The position numbers and the translations under genes are program-made. Shown piece by piece: positions 6,827-14,450 of a stretch of 16,808 nt of DNA. Under the pieces are notes generated by a model that worked only from the letters and a program-made list of their open reading frames with translations, did not search any database and was not told the DNA's origin. Numbering within the stretch: the stretch's first letter is position 1; the number at the start of each line of letters is the position of its first letter. The stretch is from Bacillota bacterium (GTDB lineage Bacteria > Bacillota > Clostridia > Tissierellales > Peptoniphilaceae): contig JAEXBH010000001.1 in the NCBI GenBank assembly GCA_023394215.1, positions 1-16,808 on the forward strand, read 5' to 3'.

Positions 6827-7978
6827 ATGAGAATTCTTTACAAGGCTAAAAAAATATTTAAATATGATGTAACCCTTGATGAGGGCTTTATGCTTGTTGA
6901 GGATGGTAGGATTAAGGAATTTTTCGAGGAAAAGCCGAAAATTCATTTTGATAAATTTGAGGATTTTAGAGACCTTTATATAGGTCCCGGACTTGTAGAT
7001 ACACATATTCACGGATATAAGGGTGCGGACCTTATGGATGATAAAGAGGGAAGCTTAAATATAATATCCAAGGGACTTTTGGAAACGGGGGTTACTTCTT
7101 TTTTGCCGACATCTTTGACGGCTTCAGCGGAAGAGCTTGATAATTTGTGCAGGCGTGTAGCAAGAGAGTATAAATATGTAGAAGGGGCGAGGGTAAGGGG
7201 ACTCTTTCTTGAGGGACCCTATTTTACTGAAAAGTATAAGGGGGCTCAGAACGCTTCTTATATGAAAAATCCTGATATAGAAGAAGTCAAGAGATGGAAG
7301 GACCTGTCCGGAGGGATTTTAAACAAAATCGGCATAGCGCCTGAAAGACACGGTGTGTTGGAATTTATAAAAGAAGCGAGAAAGCTTGGGGTATATGTGG
7401 CTTTAGGACACTCCGATGCGACTTATGAAGAGGCCTCAGATGCGGTTAAGGCGGGGGCGAATATTTTTATACATGCCTATAACGCAATGAGCGGGCTTCA
7501 TCATAGAAATCCCGGTATGGTAGGGGCTCTTTTTGAAACGGATGCCGTAGGGGAGCTTATCTGTGACGGGCATCATGTTCATCCTGTGGCAGCAAAAATT
7601 TTGATTGACCATAAGGGGAAAGACAGGATAGCACTTGTAACCGACTGTATAAAGGCGGGAGGTATGCCGGATGGAGACTATAACTTGGGGGAATTTCCTA
7701 TTGTTGTTAAAGAAGGGACGGCAAGGCTTAAGGAGGGGAATTTAGCAGGTTCAATTTTGACTTTGTGTCGGGCTGTAAAGAATGTTTGTGATTGGGATAT
7801 AGCCGATCTTAGACAGGCTTTAGATATGGCATCACTCGTACCGGCAAAATCGGTCGGTATAGATGATATTTGCGGCAGTCTTAAGGAAGGAAGAGATGCA
7901 GACTTTATAGTTTTGTCCAAAGATTTGGATTTAAAAGCTACCTATTTATCAGGCAAGAAGTTGTATGAAAAATTTTAA
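6827..7978 (+). CDS. nagA: N-acetylglucosamine-6-phosphate deacetylase
   Basis: A 383-residue amidohydrolase of normal NagA length. It removes the acetyl group from GlcNAc-6-phosphate, giving glucosamine-6-phosphate and acetate, in amino-sugar catabolism or cell-wall recycling. Metal and active-site motifs are visible: H60-x-H62 in GLVDTHIHG, E129 in FLEGPYF, H195 in GHSDAT, H216 in HAYNAM, DGHHVHP (247-253) and the catalytic D273 in LVTDC. LAGS near residue 307 is a conserved loop. The HxH pair is retained, consistent with the Bacillus-like form rather than the E. coli form that lacks it. No nagB, GlcNAc transporter or NagR-type regulator is present. It appears to be expressed with apbE, an unusual partner. 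A palindromic terminator follows. Confidence 0.95.
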   Translation: MRILYKAKKIFKYDVTLDEGFMLVEDGRIKEFFEEKPKIHFDKFEDFRDLYIGPGLVDTHIHGYKGADLMDDKEGSLNIISKGLLETGVTSFLPTSLTASAEELDNLCRRVAREYKYVEGARVRGLFLEGPYFTEKYKGAQNASYMKNPDIEEVKRWKDLSGGILNKIGIAPERHGVLEFIKEARKLGVYVALGHSDATYEEASDAVKAGANIFIHAYNAMSGLHHRNPGMVGALFETDAVGELICDGHHVHPVAAKILIDHKGKDRIALVTDCIKAGGMPDGDYNLGEFPIVVKEGTARLKEGNLAGSILTLCRAVKNVCDWDIADLRQALDMASLVPAKSVGIDDICGSLKEGRDADFIVLSKDLDLKATYLSGKKLYEKF

Positions 7979-7988
7979 TAGATAAGTC

Positions 7989-8014
7989 AAAACCCGTTCA
8001 TATGAACGGGTTTT
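7989..8014. terminator. Bidirectional terminator between convergent nagA and the CBS gene
   Basis: A perfect 26-base palindrome with arms AAAACCCGTTCA and their exact complement, the centre being CATATG. A run of four T residues follows on either strand. It starts 11 bases past the nagA stop and 4 bases beyond the stop of the minus-strand CBS gene, so it probably serves both. The T tract is short, so efficiency is uncertain. Confidence 0.8.
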
Positions 8015-8017
8015 ATA

Positions 8018-8515
8018 TTATGCAAAATTTATAGAATTTAAAATTTTCTTTCTTTCGGATATGGTAAATTCCCTATCAAGAGAGTGAAGCAGGTAATTCA
8101 CCCTTCTTAGGATATTGGATCTTGTAATCATACCCTTGTATTTCATATCCTTGTCTACAAGGCATATGAAATTATAATCTACAAGGGCCCTAAGGACTTC
8201 TTCCAAGTCAAAATCTTCACCGGTTATGTAGTATCTCTTATCTATTGCATCCTTTACCTTATATTTTGAAAGTATATCAACTCCTTCTTCAAAGAGTTTT
8301 TGGCCTATAAATTTCATTATTTGATGGTTGGATATGAGGCCTATAAAGTGGTTGTCATAGTCCAATACAGGAATAGATGCATAGTTTACATTTGTAAGTA
8401 ATAAGACAGCATGTTGTAAATCGTTATCCGCAAACACCATAGATGTATTGGAAGCGGAAACTATCATGCTGGAAGTATCTTCTAATAAAAGGTCTTTAAT
8501 TTTTTTGTTTATCAT
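8018..8515 (-). CDS. cbpB: Tandem CBS-domain protein, DarB/CbpB-like c-di-AMP receptor
   Basis: A 165-residue protein with two CBS domains (about residues 18-70 and 86-140), giving one Bateman module without an attached enzyme domain. The segment NDLQHAVLLLTNVNYASIPVLD followed by FIGLIS closely resembles Bacillus DarB (YkuL) and Listeria CbpB, which bind cyclic-di-AMP and, when unliganded, act on Rel and pyruvate carboxylase (family knowledge). It has about 18 more residues than DarB, mainly a charged C-terminal helix. The call rests on recalled similarity; another nucleotide-binding CBS protein is possible. The Shine-Dalgarno AGAGGTG (8521-8527) precedes the ATG at 8515. The gene is divergent from htpG and convergent with nagA, so it is monocistronic. 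Confidence 0.75.
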   Translation of the reverse strand: MINKKIKDLLLEDTSSMIVSASNTSMVFADNDLQHAVLLLTNVNYASIPVLDYDNHFIGLISNHQIMKFIGQKLFEEGVDILSKYKVKDAIDKRYYITGEDFDLEEVLRALVDYNFICLVDKDMKYKGMITRSNILRRVNYLLHSLDREFTISERKKILNSINFA

Positions 8516-8533
8516 TTAATCACCTCTATGTTT

Positions 8534-8562
8534 ATTATACAGGATAAATAGAAGGTGCTCAA
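8534..8562 (-). promoter_or_regulatory. Promoter of the CBS-domain gene
   Basis: On the minus strand TTGAGC (8562-8557), a 17-base spacer and TATAAT (8539-8534). Expected transcription start is near 8527, which puts the Shine-Dalgarno (8527-8521) almost at the 5' end of the message. Its -35 lies only 14 bases from the -35 of the divergent htpG promoter. Confidence 0.78.
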
Positions 8563-8576
8563 TATTTTTACCTTAT

Positions 8577-8605
8577 TTGACTTTTAAAAAGTAATTTGCT
8601 AATAT
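8577..8605 (+). promoter_or_regulatory. Promoter of htpG
   Basis: TTGACT (8577-8582), a 17-base spacer and TAATAT (8600-8605). The predicted start point, about 8611-8613, falls inside the CIRCE element that begins at 8610, the usual arrangement for HrcA repression. Confidence 0.82.
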
Positions 8606-8609
8606 ATGG

Positions 8610-8636
8610 TTAGCACTCGGAGACTTAGACTGCTAA
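8610..8636 (+). promoter_or_regulatory. CIRCE operator (HrcA binding site) upstream of htpG
   Basis: The left half TTAGCACTC (8610-8618) is a perfect match to CIRCE, the spacer is exactly 9 bases (8619-8627), and the right half GACTGCTAA (8628-8636) differs from GAGTGCTAA at one position. The element matches 17 of 18 consensus positions. It lies immediately downstream of the -10 box and 11 bases before the htpG ATG, overlapping the start of the ribosome binding site AAAGGAGGAG. HrcA bound here should block transcription and release on heat or misfolding stress (established for CIRCE). Confidence 0.93.
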
Positions 8637-8647
8637 AGGAGGAGAAA

Positions 8648-10528
8648 ATGAAAAAACAATTTGAAACAGAATCGAAAAAAATTTTGGATTTGATGATTAA
8701 TTCTATATACACAAATAGGGATATATTTCTTAGGGAACTGATTTCAAATGCATCGGACGCTTTGGACAAGAGATATATTTATGAACTTCAAAATAATGAC
8801 AAGGGCTTTGACAGGTCGGATTTTCAAATAGAAATTTTATATGATAAGGATGAGAGAAGCCTTGAAATTAGAGATAAGGGAGTGGGTATGACCAAGGAAG
8901 ATTTGGAAAACAACTTGGGAACAATAGCTAAGAGCGGATCTCTGGATTTTAAAAATCTTAATAAGAATGACGAAATTTCCATAATAGGACAGTTTGGTGT
9001 GGGTTTCTATTCAGCCTTTATGGTTGCGGATAAGATAGAGGTTGTAAGTAAGGCTGTCAATTCAGAGAAAGCTTATAGGTGGACAAGTCAAGGAACCGAT
9101 GGTTATGAAATAGAAGAAGCGGACAAAGAAGATGTAGGAACAAGTATTAAATTGTATATAAAAGAAAATATTGATGAAGAAGAGAAGTTTGATCAATATT
9201 TAGATTGGTATTTTATAAAAGAGCTTGTACAAAAATATTCCAATTATATAAAGTATCCTATAAAAATGGAAGTGACCAAGTATAGGCGTAAGGATACGGG
9301 CTCTGACGACTATGAATCCGAGGAATATAAGGAAATAGAAGTGTTAAATTCCATGATTCCTATTTGGAATAAGTCTAAAAATGAACTTTCGGATGATGAC
9401 TACAAAAATTTCTATCAGGAACAAAGATACGGTTTTGACCAACCCCTAAAATGGATTCATTTAAATGCGGAGGGTATGATAAACTATAGGGCAATTCTTT
9501 ATATACCGAGTCAAAGACCTTTTGATTTTTATACAAAGGATTTTAAGAGGGGATTGGAGCTTTATTCCAACGGAGTTATGATAATGGAAAAGAATGAAGA
9601 GCTTTTACCTGAGTATCTTTCATTTGTAAGAGGGGTTGTGGATTCCGAGGATCTTTCGCTTAATATTTCAAGAGAAATTTTACAAAAGGACAGAAGACTT
9701 ATTTCTATAGCAAAGAATATAGAAAAGAAGGTGATTTCGGAACTTAAGTCAATGCTTAAGGATGAAACGGCTAAATACAGGGAATTTTTTGAAGCCTTCG
9801 GCTTAAGCATAAAGGCCGGTATATACTCATCATTCGGAGCTAAAAAAGATGAATTACAAGACCTTTTATTATTTAAAACCTCAAAGTCTCAAGAGCCTAT
9901 AAGCCTTGAAACTTATGTTTCCAATATGCCTGAAAAACAGGAAGAAATATACTATGCGGCAGGATCATCCTATAAGGAAATAGATAAGCTTCCGCAATTA
10001 CAAAAGGCTAAGGCTGATGGTTATGAAATCTTGTATTTGGATCAGGAAATAGATGAATTTGTAATAAAGATTCTTGAAAAATATGGGGAAAAGAAATTTA
10101 AGTCCGTATTTGATATAGAGGATGTAGAGGAAGAAACTACTGAAGATGAAGGCGACAGGCTTAATAAAACTGAACTTTTCAATAAGATAAAGGAAGCTTT
10201 GGGAGATCAGGTAATAGAGGTTAGAGAGGGCAAGAGGCTTTTAGAGGATGCAGCTTGTTTGGTTTCTAAAGGAGAAATTTCAATCGAGATGGAAAAGACC
10301 CTTGCAAGTCAAATAGATGGACCTCAGATAAAGGCTGAAAAAGTTTTGGAAATAAATACTAAGCATCCGATTTATGCTAAGTTGATGGAGGCTTTATCTA
10401 AAAATGACAGCGAAAAAATAAGCTTAATATCAAGTGTGCTATACGACCAGGCAAGACTTATAGCAGGTTTGAAGCTTGATGATGTTGTTTCTTATACTCA
10501 AAAGACTATGAAGCTTATGGAAATGTAA
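8648..10528 (+). CDS. htpG: Molecular chaperone HtpG (Hsp90)
   Basis: A 626-residue Hsp90, standard for bacterial HtpG. It is a dimeric ATP-driven cytosolic chaperone. The GHKL ATPase domain is intact: LRELISNASDALDK with E30, N34 and D37, then LEIRDKGVGMT with D76 and G80, then IGQFGVGFYS (113-122). The middle domain carries SLNISREILQ with the conserved Arg. The C-terminal dimerisation domain follows an acidic linker (DVEEETTEDEGDR). I chose ATG 8648, preceded by AAAGGAGGAG, over the in-frame ATG at 8606: the latter lies upstream of the predicted transcription start, and translation from it would read through the CIRCE operator. The gene is monocistronic and heat-shock controlled through CIRCE. 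Confidence 0.97.
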   Translation: MKKQFETESKKILDLMINSIYTNRDIFLRELISNASDALDKRYIYELQNNDKGFDRSDFQIEILYDKDERSLEIRDKGVGMTKEDLENNLGTIAKSGSLDFKNLNKNDEISIIGQFGVGFYSAFMVADKIEVVSKAVNSEKAYRWTSQGTDGYEIEEADKEDVGTSIKLYIKENIDEEEKFDQYLDWYFIKELVQKYSNYIKYPIKMEVTKYRRKDTGSDDYESEEYKEIEVLNSMIPIWNKSKNELSDDDYKNFYQEQRYGFDQPLKWIHLNAEGMINYRAILYIPSQRPFDFYTKDFKRGLELYSNGVMIMEKNEELLPEYLSFVRGVVDSEDLSLNISREILQKDRRLISIAKNIEKKVISELKSMLKDETAKYREFFEAFGLSIKAGIYSSFGAKKDELQDLLLFKTSKSQEPISLETYVSNMPEKQEEIYYAAGSSYKEIDKLPQLQKAKADGYEILYLDQEIDEFVIKILEKYGEKKFKSVFDIEDVEEETTEDEGDRLNKTELFNKIKEALGDQVIEVREGKRLLEDAACLVSKGEISIEMEKTLASQIDGPQIKAEKVLEINTKHPIYAKLMEALSKNDSEKISLISSVLYDQARLIAGLKLDDVVSYTQKTMKLMEM

Positions 10529-10540
10529 TTTTAAATATTA

Positions 10541-10592
10541 AAAGCCATAAATGAGTTAATTCTGAAAGTAACTTATTTATGGCTTTATTTTT
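10541..10592. terminator. Terminator between convergent htpG and glgB
   Basis: A 17-base-pair stem (arms 10541-10557 and 10570-10586, with one G-U wobble) around a 12-base loop. On the plus strand it is followed by ATTTTTTTATTTT. On the minus strand the same stem is followed by TTTTAATATTT, so it can also end glgB, whose stop is at 10593-10595. Confidence 0.88.
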
Positions 10593-12614
10593 TTATTTTA
10601 TTTTCTTTAAAACCAGAGCTGTTCTGCTTGGAAGATATATTTGTATACCCTTTTCATAGTCGGTGCCATATAGGGTTTTTGAATGGTATACATAGCTTCT
10701 GGAAATTCTGTCAAAACCTCCAAATTCTCCGATATCCGTATCAAAGACAACTTTAAATTCTTCTCCTTCAACTATGGGAACTGAAAGTCCTTCGTAGCTG
10801 TTTGTAGGATGGAAGTTAAAAAGGAAGTAAAGGTCATTTTTCCTAAACATTAACAGTTTCATATCATTATGGATCATGATAAGTTGAGGGGTCTGTCCGT
10901 CAAGCAGACTTTTAGCTTTAGAAAAAGCGATCATTTCCTTATCGAAGTTATTAAGGTACCTATATTTTAGATCCTTGTCATCTACCAGATGCCATTGTCT
11001 TTTAGCATACTTATAAGACCAGCCGTTTCTTTCTGAAGGAAAATCTATCCATTCCGGATGCCCGAATTCGTTGCCCATAAAGTTTAGGTAGCCGTCGGCT
11101 CCGGTTGATATGGTGGCAAATCTTATAAGCTTATGAAGGGCGATGGCCCTATCTATAACTATATTTTTATCATCCTTGTGCATATGCCAATATATTTCAG
11201 CATCCGTAAGCCTGAACATCAAGGTTTTATCTCCCACAAGGGCCTGGTCATGGCTTTCGGTATAGGTGATAGTTTTTTCTTGATTTCTTTTTGTAGTAAG
11301 TTCATACCACATCCAGTTTAAATCCCAGTTATGATCGTTTCTTTTAAGGGTTCTTACCCAAAAATCGGGTACTCCCATGCTGAATCTGTAGTCGAAGCCC
11401 ACGCCGCCTTCATTTATAGGAAGGCATAGTCCCGGCATACCGCTGACATCTTCGGCTATGGTAACGGAGGCCTTTTTGATTTCTTTAATCAAATCATTTG
11501 CAAGTGTGAGATAAGTAAGGGCTTCTATATTTGTATTCATTGAAAAATAGTTGTCATATGATACAAATGCCGTGCCTATACCGTGGTTTTGATAGATCAT
11601 GGATGTGACTCCGTCAAATCTGAAACCGTCTATATGGTACTCGTCAATGAAGTATTTAAGGTTTGAAAGTAAAAATTTTATTACATCATTTTTTCCGTAG
11701 TTAAACAGCTTTGAATCCCAAAGTTGATGATTTCCCCTGTCTCCCTCGTAGAAAAACATTTCGTTTGTGGTGTCAAAAAGGTTTATACCCTCATGTACAT
11801 TTTTAGCGGCATGGCTGTGTACTATATCCATAAAAACGGCTATGCCCATCTTATGGGCTGTATCTATGAGTTCTTTTAAGTCTTTTTTATCCCCGAACCA
11901 ATGAGCGGTACTGAAGAAGTTTGTAACGTGATATCCAAAGGATCCGTAATACACATGTGAGGCAAGTGCCATTATCTGTATGGCATTGTAGCCGTTATCC
12001 TTAATTCTCGGCAGGATATTTTTAGTAAATTCTTTAAAGCTTCCTATGGATTCTTTTTCCTGAGCTATACCTATATGAGTTTCATATATAAGGGGTTTGA
12101 AGTCCTTTTTAATTTTAAAATCATCATGCTTCCAATTATATTTTCTTGAGTTATCAATTATGCCATAGAAATCTAAGCTGCCGTCTTCCTTTATTTCCTG
12201 TTCAACCTTATTTATAAAAAGAGGAATGTGGTAGTATCTTTCATTATTTTTTTCTATGATAACTTTTACTCTTGAGTTATTTGAGAGACTCTTTATACCT
12301 TTGATTTTTATTTCCCAAGTATTTTCATCTATCCTTGTCAGACTGTGAGATGTCGGATTCCAATCGTTGAATTCCCCGGTAAGATATACGGCATCTGCAG
12401 CAGGTGCCCATTCTCTATAAATCCAAGCGTCCTTGATTTTATGGAAACCGTAGTATTCGTGCATATTTGCTATTTGAGAAAGTTTTTTTGCACCCTTAAG
12501 CAAATCCTTCTTTTTTTCTTTGTAGTCGTTTATCCTAAGGAGAACATCTGACTTGAAATGTTCTAAAATAGGATCCCTATCAAAAATTTTGTAGTTAATA
12601 CTCTTATTTGCCAT
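10593..12614 (-). CDS. glgB: 1,4-alpha-glucan branching enzyme, eukaryote-like GH13 type
   Basis: A 673-residue protein that should form alpha-1,6 branches in glycogen. A CBM48-like beta-sandwich (about 55-145; IYREWAPAADAVYLTGEFNDWN) is followed by the GH13 barrel: DIVHSH (D263, H266, H268), GFRFDGVTS with nucleophile D334, TIAEDVSG with acid/base E388 and YTESHDQAL with D456. The C-terminal beta domain follows GHPEWIDFP and YKYAKRQWHLVDD. These strings are typical of the GBE1-like branch (GH13_8) rather than the usual bacterial GlgB, which normally has an extra N-terminal domain. No other glycogen gene (glgC, glgA, glgP) is adjacent. The start ATG at 12614 has GGGGTGA upstream on the minus strand. 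A broader GH13 specificity cannot be excluded. Confidence 0.9.
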   Translation of the reverse strand: MANKSINYKIFDRDPILEHFKSDVLLRINDYKEKKKDLLKGAKKLSQIANMHEYYGFHKIKDAWIYREWAPAADAVYLTGEFNDWNPTSHSLTRIDENTWEIKIKGIKSLSNNSRVKVIIEKNNERYYHIPLFINKVEQEIKEDGSLDFYGIIDNSRKYNWKHDDFKIKKDFKPLIYETHIGIAQEKESIGSFKEFTKNILPRIKDNGYNAIQIMALASHVYYGSFGYHVTNFFSTAHWFGDKKDLKELIDTAHKMGIAVFMDIVHSHAAKNVHEGINLFDTTNEMFFYEGDRGNHQLWDSKLFNYGKNDVIKFLLSNLKYFIDEYHIDGFRFDGVTSMIYQNHGIGTAFVSYDNYFSMNTNIEALTYLTLANDLIKEIKKASVTIAEDVSGMPGLCLPINEGGVGFDYRFSMGVPDFWVRTLKRNDHNWDLNWMWYELTTKRNQEKTITYTESHDQALVGDKTLMFRLTDAEIYWHMHKDDKNIVIDRAIALHKLIRFATISTGADGYLNFMGNEFGHPEWIDFPSERNGWSYKYAKRQWHLVDDKDLKYRYLNNFDKEMIAFSKAKSLLDGQTPQLIMIHNDMKLLMFRKNDLYFLFNFHPTNSYEGLSVPIVEGEEFKVVFDTDIGEFGGFDRISRSYVYHSKTLYGTDYEKGIQIYLPSRTALVLKKIK

Positions 12615-12627
12615 AAATTTTCACCCC

Positions 12628-12656
12628 TTTATAATTATACTTGATATTTATGACAA
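12628..12656 (-). promoter_or_regulatory. Probable promoter of glgB
   Basis: On the minus strand TTGTCA (12656-12651), a 17-base spacer and TATAAA (12633-12628). An alternative -10, TATAAT (12639-12634), has only a poor -35 at proper spacing. With the first choice the leader is very short and the GGGGTGA ribosome binding site lies near the 5' end. Confidence 0.6.
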
Positions 12657-12673
12657 CTAAAAGGGTTTTCAAG

Positions 12674-12702
12674 TGGAAAAAAAGGCAAATTCGATATATA
12701 AT
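12674..12702 (+). promoter_or_regulatory. Probable promoter of the tmk operon
   Basis: TATAAT at 12697-12702 with TGGAAA at 12674-12679, a 17-base spacer; the -35 is weak. A second TATAAT overlaps at 12702-12707 without a good -35. The tmk Shine-Dalgarno is AAAGGGAGGG at about 12709-12719. Confidence 0.55.
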
Positions 12703-12722
12703 ATAATAAAAAGGGAGGGCTT

Positions 12723-13343
12723 ATGCCGGGGAAATTTATTGTGTTTGAAGGGTCCGACGGATCCGGAAAAACTACCATACTTAATGAAGTAAAAAAATTC
12801 TTAGATGATTTGGGAATTAAATATATATTAACCAGAGAGCCGGGCGGTACCAAAATAGGAGAGGCTATAAGGGAGATCTTGCTTGGTAAGGAGAACGGTG
12901 AGATGCATCCCAGGACGGAGGCTCTTTTGTTTGCCGCAGCCAGGGCTCAAAGTGTAGAGGAAAAATTGATACCCGCTTTGAATGAAGGGCTCTTAGTTAT
13001 ATCGGACAGGTATGTTATGAGTTCAATCGCCTATCAGGCTTATGCAAGAGGCTTGGATGTCGACAGCATTGTGAGCATAAACAATTTTGCAACAAACCTT
13101 CTTAAACCGGATGCCACATTCTTTTTGGATGTGGATCCTATAAAGGTTTTGGAGAGAAAAAAGGGGCAAGTTGAAGCTGACAGGATGGAGAGAGAGGCAA
13201 ATGACTATCATGAGAGGGTTTATAGAGGTTATAAGGAACTTGTGGCTAAGGATGATGGGGTTATTATCATAGACGCTTCCGGATCTGTTCAAGAGGTTGC
13301 TGCTGAAACTATAGAAAAATTAAGGAATATATTGGGGGTATGA
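12723..13343 (+). CDS. tmk: Thymidylate kinase
   Basis: A 206-residue dTMP kinase, normal length. It phosphorylates dTMP to dTDP in dTTP synthesis. The P-loop FEGSDGSGKTT spans residues 8-18, TREPGGTKIGE (37-47) binds the nucleotide monophosphate, the DRY motif is at 95-97 followed by SSIAYQAYARGLD, and the LID region with RKKG..EADRMERE follows FLDVDP. The P-loop lacks the Arg of the eukaryotic type, and the basic residues lie in the LID, as in type II bacterial enzymes. ATG 12723 has a close Shine-Dalgarno. The gene heads tmk-darA-holB-ricT, the order known from Bacillus, with one base between its stop and the darA start. Confidence 0.97.
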   Translation: MPGKFIVFEGSDGSGKTTILNEVKKFLDDLGIKYILTREPGGTKIGEAIREILLGKENGEMHPRTEALLFAAARAQSVEEKLIPALNEGLLVISDRYVMSSIAYQAYARGLDVDSIVSINNFATNLLKPDATFFLDVDPIKVLERKKGQVEADRMEREANDYHERVYRGYKELVAKDDGVIIIDASGSVQEVAAETIEKLRNILGV

Positions 13344-13344
13344 T

Positions 13345-13671
13345 ATGAAGCTTTTATTAGCGGTAGTACAGGACAATGATGTAAATATATTAACAGAAGA
13401 TTTAATAGATAAGGGTTTTAGTGTTACCAAGCTTTCATCTTCCGGCGGTTTTTTGAGAGTCGGAAATACAACAATTTTTATGGGTGTAGAGGATGACAGG
13501 GTTGATGAGTGTCTTGAAGTTATAAACAGAAATTGTAAGAAGAGAAAGACGACAACAGCCATAGTAAACCCCAATATACAAAGTGCTATGTTCCAAACTT
13601 TTCCGGTGGAAATAGAGGTTGGCGGAGCTACAGTATTTTTATTGGATGTTGAGAAGTTTATAAAGTTGTAA
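13345..13671 (+). CDS. darA: Cyclic-di-AMP receptor DarA (PstA, YaaQ)
   Basis: A 108-residue PII-like signalling protein that binds c-di-AMP as a trimer; its downstream target is not established. The N-terminal MKLLLAVVQDND and the block VTKLSSSGGFLRVGNTT are diagnostic. T28, F36, L37 and N41 fall at ligand-contact positions of characterised PstA proteins. The C-terminal half keeps FPVEIEVGGATVFLLDVEKF. The position between tmk and holB is as in Bacillus (yaaQ), though yaaR is absent here. The start is one base past the tmk stop, with GGGGG at about 13333-13337 as ribosome binding site. The stop overlaps the holB start by one base. Confidence 0.95.
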   Translation: MKLLLAVVQDNDVNILTEDLIDKGFSVTKLSSSGGFLRVGNTTIFMGVEDDRVDECLEVINRNCKKRKTTTAIVNPNIQSAMFQTFPVEIEVGGATVFLLDVEKFIKL

Positions 13672-14450
13672 TGTTAAATCCTATTTTAGAAAAACAGATA
13701 GCGGGAGCAAGTCTTTCTCAAGTCTATGTATTTGAGGGAAAGTATGAAGATACAAAGAAGCAATATGAGGAGTTTTGCAGGAGGATTTTAAAGTCGGATA
13801 AGGATATACACAGCCTGATAGATCTTGTTATACCTGAAAAGAACAATATAGCTCTTAGTGAGATAAGACAGGTAAATAAAAAGGTTTATGAGAGGCCGGT
13901 CGGTATAAGTAAAAGGATAATAGTTATAGAAGAAGCTCATTTTATGCGAAATGAGGGACAGAATGCAATGCTTAAAACTTTGGAAGATTTAAATGACTAT
14001 GTCATAGTTATTTTTACTACCGATAACAGATATAAGCTTAGGGATACTATTTTATCCAGGGCGCAGGTTGTAAGTCTTGTAAAACAGAATGAAGAAGATA
14101 AGTCGGCAGATGAAGTTTTTACTCTCTTGTTTGATATTGCGGACAAGAGATATTACAGTATAAGAAAAAACAGAGAGCTTGTAAATAAATTGGCGGAAGA
14201 TAAAAAGGGTAGCTTAAGTAAGCTTGAGAATATAGTTAAGGACCTTATTTTTTATATGACTTGTAAAAACTACGCAGTTTGCAAGTTTGATACAAGGTAT
14301 GAGTCAAAGTTGAAAAGACTTGAAAATTTGAAAAAGGACAGGCTTGAGAAGCTTGTTTTTGAAATAGAAAAAGTGAATGAATTATTATCGGTAAATATCA
14401 ATTTTCAAATCGCTTGGGAGAGATTGATGTTTATCTTGATGGAGGAATAG
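13671..14450 (+). CDS. holB: DNA polymerase III subunit delta-prime (HolB)
   Basis: A 259-residue AAA+ family protein, shorter than the roughly 330 residues of Bacillus HolB. It is a clamp-loader subunit that partners the DnaX product. Recognisable features are EIRQVNKKVYERPVGISKRIIVIEEAHFM, NEGQNAMLKTLEDL (the conserved NALLKTLEEP-like helix), and TILSRAQVV (the SRC region with Ala in place of Cys). The Walker A loop is missing: the equivalent segment reads VFEGKYEDTKKQY. No zinc-binding cysteine cluster is present either. Both fit a non-hydrolysing delta-prime. Its ATG overlaps the last base of the darA stop (TAATG) and there is no good Shine-Dalgarno, so translation is probably coupled to darA. 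Confidence 0.85.
   Translation: MLNPILEKQIAGASLSQVYVFEGKYEDTKKQYEEFCRRILKSDKDIHSLIDLVIPEKNNIALSEIRQVNKKVYERPVGISKRIIVIEEAHFMRNEGQNAMLKTLEDLNDYVIVIFTTDNRYKLRDTILSRAQVVSLVKQNEEDKSADEVFTLLFDIADKRYYSIRKNRELVNKLAEDKKGSLSKLENIVKDLIFYMTCKNYAVCKFDTRYESKLKRLENLKKDRLEKLVFEIEKVNELLSVNINFQIAWERLMFILMEE

Noticed and set aside
8606..8647. In-frame upstream ATG giving HtpG 14 extra residues
   Set aside because: It lies upstream of the predicted transcription start and is encoded by the CIRCE operator; ATG 8648 has a strong Shine-Dalgarno.
12666..12680. Inverted repeat TTTTC-N5-GAAAA between glgB and tmk as an operator
   Set aside because: Short, AT-rich and likely by chance; overlaps no clearly defined regulator motif.
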